Made by a program: the position numbers and the translations under genes. Under the pieces are notes generated by a model, which saw nothing but the letters and a program-made list of their open reading frames with translations, did no database searches and was not told where the DNA came from. A stretch of DNA of 64,000 nt from Merluccius polli. Its lineage: Eukaryota; Chordata; Actinopteri; Gadiformes; Merlucciidae. The first letter of the stretch is position 1. Every line of letters starts with the position of its first letter. Below, in pieces: positions 58,214 to 64,000 of the stretch. The stretch spans positions 297,501 through 361,500 of the forward strand of contig JAOPHQ010000568.1 in the NCBI GenBank assembly GCA_030340625.1. Direction: 5' to 3'.

Positions 58214-58551
58214 CAGGGCCGGACTAACGCACAGGCTAGATATGGTTGCAGCCTAGGGGCCCCACGTGTGCCAGTCTGTGCCGATCCGCTAGCCCCCCGA
58301 TCCGCTAGCACCCCCCCCCCCCCCCCCGCTCAACAAAAAGTTCCGCGCTAGCACCCCCCCCCCCCGCCCAAGAAAAATCTCCGCTAGCACCCCCCCCCCC
58401 CCCCCCCGCTCAACAAAAATCTACGCTACCACCTCCCCCCCCCCCCCCCCCCTCCCCAAACAATTTCGCAACCCCGAAGCTGGTCCTTTATGGTGGGGGG
58501 CCTACATCACCCTGCAGCCTAGGGGCCCCTAGCCTTCTTAATTCGGCCCTG
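58214..58551. mobile_element. hAT MITE with C-rich internal repeats
   Basis: Ends CAGGGCCGGACTAACGC and AATTCGGCCCTG, with a perfect 8-bp TSD ATTATGTT (58206-58213 and 58552-58559). Inside, a unit of roughly 50-65 bp (CGCTAGCAC + poly-C + GCTCAACAAAAA) is repeated about four times. Confidence 0.9.
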
Positions 58552-58559
58552 ATTATGTT

Positions 58560-59033
58560 TGATGGTTATCACAGGAGAGCCCAACTTTACATGCATGGAT
58601 GGAAATTTGATGGAAAAATGGGACATGTACAAAATGGAGAGGATAACAGCCTTTTTAATAATAAATAACAATAGTACAGCATAACATTTAAACAAAATTA
58701 CATGGATTTGACATTTTGTTAGAACAATGTCTGTGTGTGCACATATCAGTTTGTGTGTGTGTGCATGTGTCTGTATGTGTGCCTGTGTGTGTGTCTGACA
58801 CAGATTACATGTAGAACATTGTCTAGTTTAGTCTAGATTAACATCCAAGGCGGACAATGGCGGCACGCATTCGGACAGGTGCTGCTGCCGCCGTACACTC
58901 AAACAATGCTGCCAACTACGCAAAACTCTTGTCTTCGCACAAAACTGGCTCACGCCATCTGACACCATCAAGGCAAAGTGCTACGATCACTAAAAGTCTG
59001 TTTGTAGCAAGTTTAGTCTTTGCCCTCGGGTCG
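58560..59033. other. No gene recognised
   Basis: GT-rich stretch at about 58740-58797. 58850-59033 may be the outer part of the foldback structure. Confidence 0.45.
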
Positions 59034-61410
59034 CTGGCTCCAGGAAATCCAATATGGCCGCTGCCTGAAAAGGGTTCCGACTATAGCTTTTGAACCACAT
59101 GAGCTACAAATACAAACTTGATGTCTTTTTTTAGCTTAATTGATCATGGGAAACACATAGGAATGTTTATATTTATGATCCAGTATATCTGGACCCCTTA
59201 ATCCTCCAAATCCAATATGGCCACCACCTGAAAAGGGATTCGGCTGCATATTTTGAACCAGATGGGATACAAATGTAAAGTTGATATATATTTCACCTTT
59301 TCTGGCTATGGAAAACACAACATAATATTTATATTTATGATTGGGTATATGTGGACCCCCAAATCCAATCTGGCTACTGTATGAAAAAGGGTTTTGACTA
59401 CAAATGTTGAACCAAATAAGCTACAGATGAAAACTTAATGTCTATTTAATTTTATTTACCATGACACACACAGGAATGCTTACATTTGTGATTGCCTATG
59501 TTTAGACCCCACATTTGCATTTACAAGAGAACTACCTGATAATTCATACTTTCCTAATATTCCCACCAATTTTCTAATTGAGAATGTAGGAAAGGCATAT
59601 ATGAGGGAGTGTCAGAATTCCAGCATAGCCATGCTACTTGGCCAGCGGGAGAGCTGAAGTATGTTTTAAAGGTCTCCCTTATCTGTCGAGCCTCTACAGA
59701 TGCTCGATTTCTCCGCAGATTCCTGTTCCTCTGCTCCAGATGGTCTCAGATAGTTGCAGAGAATGCAGGCAGCTTTGACCACAATGTCTGCAACAGATGG
59801 GCTAACCTGCAGACGGCAGTGAAAAACTCTCCACCGTTGACTCAGGATCCCAAAGCTATTCTCCACAATTCTGCGTGCTCTGGAGTCGGTAATTAAAGAC
59901 CCTCTGGTCCTCTGGCAGGTATCGTCCTGGGTTGGGCTGTAGGAGATTCCAGGGAGCTCAGCTGGTGGTGGGACGCTGAGGGATCCATCATACATACAAG
60001 TAATTTATGCATTATCATTGGCAAACAGCTTCTGCCATGAACACAGGGACATTTTCCTTCTGCCCCCCAAGCCCCTAGGAGGCACTACAGTTGGATGGAT
60101 ATATAGCCGCTTCCTGATTGGCCACTGGGTGGTCAGCTATCTACCCAGTACATACAAATGTGAAATACAGTTATAGGACATTAACCTCATTCATTTCAAC
60201 CTCATTAACGTCCTCTTGAATTTGGAAAATGGAATACCTGGAGTACACCCAGCAGCTAATGAGTGAGTAAAATGTTTGTTTTTTCGGTACTAGAGACTAT
60301 GAGTGATCTGGTGATTGTGAGTGATAATGTTAATTCATGTGGGAGACCATGATAATTCACTGTTGTTTTTTGTGTTATTGCTGTTTTCTTGTTATGCTAA
60401 GCAAACCTTTAAGAGTTTTGGACAAATTTACTATATTATTCTTTTAACAATTTGAAATAATATAAATATTGCCTTGCAATAATAGTTGTCTTATTCTTTC
60501 ATATACATGTATGATTACACTTTGAATGTATTCACCTGTGGTACACTGAAAGCATTTCACTTTTATAAGGAAATTAATCAACATTGAGAATAACCTTCAA
60601 AGTTCAAAGGATTTTCAACCACAGAATACAGGTTAGAGACTTACACAAGCATAAATATAAATATGCCAATGGACTTCCTGTGGTCAATAAACATAAAATA
60701 GACACCACATCTTCATTTGTAGCGCATTTGGTTCAAAATTTGTAGCCAAAACCCTTTTTCGGACAGCGGCCATATTGAATTTAGGGAATTTGGGGGGTCC
60801 TGATATACCCAATCATAAATGTAAGTATTCCAATGGGTTTCCTATGGTCAAAAAAGGTAAAATAGACATCAAGTTTGTATTTGTATCTCATCTGGTTCAA
60901 AAGCTATGAACGAATCCCCTTCAGGCGGCGGCCGTATTGGATTTGGCAGCCATCTTGGTCTCAGGGACCATTGGCTCGGGAGCCCTGGCTAAATCATTTC
61001 AGTATGCCCTCAGCTACATCTTTGCCAAATTTGGTGCGTGTAGATGAATTTGCGCGAACAATGGGGTGTAAGGCCCCATACTACAGCCAAAACTGCTTTT
61101 TTGGACAGCGGCCATATTGGAATTGGAGGAATAAGGGGTCCAGATGCACCAGGTCATAAATATTAACATTCCTATGTGTTTCCCATGACCAATTAAGCTG
61201 AAAAAGATATAAAGTTTGTATTTGTTACTCATGTGGTTCAAAAGTTATGGCTGGAACCCTTTTCAGGCAGCGGCCATATTGGATTTGGCCGCCATCTTGG
61301 CCCCATGGGTCACTGGCTCCGGCGCCCTAGCTAAATAATTTCAGTATGACTTGAGCTACATCTGTGCCAAATTTGGTGCTTTTAGATGAATTTGCGTGAA
61401 AAAGTGCTTA
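59034..61410. mobile_element. Foldback-like structure with repeated inverted arms around block B
   Basis: The left arm (59034-59505) has three forward units of about 155-162 bp, starting near CCAATATGGCCGC at 59049, 59211 and 59363. The right arm (about 60612-61300) has inverted units with GCGGCCATATTG-like cores at about 60766, 60926, 61107 and 61268. Units share TTTGAACCACATGAGCTACA and GGAAACACATAGGAATGTTT. The centre contains the second copy of block B. No terminal TSD was resolved. Confidence 0.6.
59629..60289 (-). repeat. Inverted 0.66-kb block B, copy 2
   Basis: Reverse-complement match of 43137-43799, including the Harbinger C-terminal frame (59995-59666), which differs by one residue (AEKSS in place of AGKSS). 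Confidence 0.9.
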
Positions 61411-64000
61411 ATTCCCCCCACTACAGTTGGTTCTTGGTCCCACCCGCATCACTCACTCCTCTCAGACGCAAATTGACTTAATGTTTACAAACAGACTGGA
61501 AAGGATAACAAAATCATATAACTTACAGGTTTATCCGACCATAATATTACACTACTGGGAAGGAAACTCGTGTTTTAAGAACACAACCACAGTGAAACAA
61601 TATCACTTGAGTATTCCTAAAAATGATATGGACAAGTTCAAATCTGCTTTAAATTATATCAACTGGACTGATATTTTGGCCATTGAAGACATAGAGAACA
61701 GCTGCAACCTGTTTTCAAGCACTATTAATAATAAAATATCCTTATATAGCAGAAGAATGACACACAGACCAAGACAGAAAAACTCTCCACCTTGGCTCAA
61801 TGAGGTGCTCTGGAAACAGATGAGGGACAGAGATTCCTCACTAAAGACTGCACTTAAGTCAGGACTTAGAAGTGACTGGTATAGCTATACATCCCTCAGA
61901 AATAGAGTAGTAAGGAACATAAGGAAAGCCAAAGCAGATTTCTACATAAAAGTAATTGATGAGGCAAAGGGAGATGGCAAATTAATCTGGAAGAATCTCA
62001 ATAAATTAATTGGGAAAGACACTCAGCATTGCGCTCCGGCACTTGAACTGAAATTAAATGGAATCATAACCAAAGAAGACGACATTATAGCAAGCACTTT
62101 TAACATTTTTTTTATCCAATCAGTTGAGGAATTGGCACAGAATTGCACTGCTAGTAATATAGTGAGCATTCCTATTGATATTGACAAACCTGTTTTTAGA
62201 ATTGAGGAAATTAGTGAACTTGAGGTAGAGAACATCATAAACTCATTAAGGAACTCAAAAGTTAAAGATGCCTTTGGCCTTGATTCTACATTTTTTAAAA
62301 CTCATAAACAGCCTTTAATTAAACCTCTTACACACTTAATCAATTTATCAATTTATCAATTAAACAAGGTATTTTCCCAAGTTCATGGAAAACAGCTATG
62401 GTAACCCCCATTTTCAAGGCCGGTGATAAAACACTGGTGGAGAACTACAGGCCCATCAGTATACTACCTGTGATATCCAAGGTAGCCGAGAAATGGGTGG
62501 CGGAACAGCTGACTATTCATCTTAGCAAAGGCCATACACCACTGCACCCAATGCAGTTTGGCTTTCGAAGTAATCACTCCACAGAAACAGCCAACTGCTT
62601 TTTTATCGAGAACATCAAAATTAATCTAGATAAAGGAGGCATAGTGGGTGCAATATTTTTAGATTTAAAGAAAGCATTTGACACCGTCGATCATGACGTT
62701 CTTTTGTCAAAACTATCCTATTTTAATTTTTCTGGGGATGCAATCAAATGGATGAAATAATATTTAACTGACAGAAAACAAAGCACACGCATTAACAACA
62801 GTCTACATACCTAAACTGTAAAATAGGTGTCCCTCAAGGATCTATACTGGGCCCCTTTCTGTTCAGTCTCTATATAAATGACCTGCCCACTGTTTGTCCA
62901 TCTGTACATTTACAAATGTATGCAGATGACACAGTCCTCTACGTGCATGCTAAAAATAAACAACAAGCTGCACACCAACTGACTGAGGCCATGAGCAAGG
63001 TATCCATCTGGCTAACTAATTCGTGCTTACACCTGAACATAAGCAAAACAGTATGTATTTTACAAAGCAAACTACTGTGTCTCATGACCCTGATGTAATA
63101 GTTAACCAAGAGAAGGTTAGAGTGGTGCCTGACTTTAAATATCTGGGAATCATTCTAGACTCACAACTCTCATTTAAAAAGCATGCACAAAAAGTTGCCA
63201 ATACTGTCAAATTTAACCTGGCAAATTTTAAGCACATAAGATCTACCAATCTACCAATGAAGGCTGCAAAGCTCTTCTTGCATGCGATGATCTTCTCACA
63301 TTTTACTGTTTAACTAGCTGGTCGCAAGCCAAACAACATTGCAACCATTGGAGTCACTCTATAAACAGGCATTAAAGACATTGGACCATAAGGGTAATAG
63401 CTATCATCATTGTCACATAGTCAAAAAACACAACACGTTTCGCTTTGAAAACTTCACTTTGCTGATGCCTGTCTTGTCTTTAAGGTACTCCATGGGCTTG
63501 CTCCACCACCGCTGTGCCAGTTCATAAAACAGAAAGACAAGGTCAATAGAGTAACTAGAGCAACCTCCAGAGGGCACTGCATAGTTCAATATAGAAAAAG
63601 TAGGATTGGAAACAGTCTTTTCTATCAGAGCCACACTTTTTTGGAATAGCCTACCCAATGAGTTAAGGGAATGTAATAGTCTTTCCATTTTTAAAAAGCA
63701 GCTCAAAACCTGGATTAGGGACAATTACAATTGTAACCATACATCAAATACTTAAGTCCATGAACATACTTTTCTTTTCTTTTTTCTTTCTGTATTTATA
63801 GACTACTGTATTTTTACATTGTACTGTAAGTGGAGGGTTAGATGAGGTGAGCAATATCTGTGTCTGTTTGAGGGTATGCTCATATCTTTTAAAATTGCTG
63901 CTGTATTTTTTAAATTGCTACTGTATTTTGTATCAACTTTTGCATTTTAGGGTGCCTTTTAAGATCTGGCTAGGGACAACAGATGGAAATTAGCACTTGT
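61411..64000 (+). pseudogene. L2-type LINE, part 3: endonuclease end, reverse transcriptase and 3' UTR
   Basis: 61421-62404 is open: LVLGPTRITHSSQTQIDLMF (endonuclease end), then a linker with RPRQKNSPPWLNEVLW. The RT continues in another frame at 62398 (VTPIFKAGDKTLVENYRPIS, MQFGFRSNHSTETANC, FLDLKKAFDTVDHDVLLSKL). The frame breaks at 62758 and resumes with GVPQGSILGPF-like sequence. The catalytic YADD box is at about 62919-62930, followed by FKYLGIILDSQLSFKKH. The 3' UTR starts after about 63750 and runs off the window end. It copies LINE RNA at nicked DNA. With parts 1 and 2 the total length fits one fish L2 element, with about 25 codons missing at the 42433/61411 break. Confidence 0.75.

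Overview
This window looks like intergenic or intronic DNA from a teleost fish genome. It has long GT, CT and AT microsatellites and a dense mix of fish-type transposons: hAT, PIF/Harbinger, Tc1, L2 and RTE LINEs, and Ty3/gypsy elements. I see no convincing host protein-coding gene and no tRNA gene. Almost every protein-like stretch belongs to a mobile element, usually a broken one.

Layout. From 1 to 20 kb there is mostly unassigned sequence with microsatellites and short non-autonomous DNA transposons. Many of these can be bounded exactly by target-site duplications (TSDs), for example at 438-602, 5067-5601, 6454-6639, 6677-8481, 12574-12747 and 12843-13128. A terminal-inverted-repeat element at 17.09-19.25 kb carries 24 copies of a 52-bp minisatellite. 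At 21.36-27.76 kb lies a young Ty3/gypsy retrotransposon with 281-bp LTRs that differ at one base. It has gag, protease, RT, RNase H and integrase, with one frame break before integrase, and a strange duplicated LTR-plus-flank block at both ends. At 31.63-33.25 kb is a Tc1-type element with an uninterrupted 350-aa transposase whose last catalytic spacing is 38 residues.

From 34.5 kb to the end, one L2-type LINE seems to be the backbone, split by later insertions. Part 1 (34.5-34.8 kb) and part 2 (41.3-42.4 kb) are separated by a 6.5-kb Harbinger transposon with a perfect 3-bp CAG TSD. That element carries a spliced transposase pseudogene, a Myb-like partner gene, and nested hAT elements, one of which holds a piece of 28S rRNA gene. 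LINE part 3 (61.4-64.0 kb) lies beyond about 19 kb of further insertions. These are two more Harbinger remnants, a hAT-like DUF4371 remnant, several hAT-type elements, a 5'-truncated RTE LINE with an open 804-codon frame, a gypsy remnant with integrase ahead of RT (Gmr1-like order), and a foldback structure. A 0.66-kb block occurs twice in opposite orientation, at 43.1 and 59.6 kb.

The elements do not form a pathway. The value of the window is its insertion history: who landed in whom, which copies are young, and which MITEs picked up unrelated sequence such as 28S rDNA, a helicase N-terminus and a shared GC-rich module. All family names rest on reading motifs by eye; no search was run.
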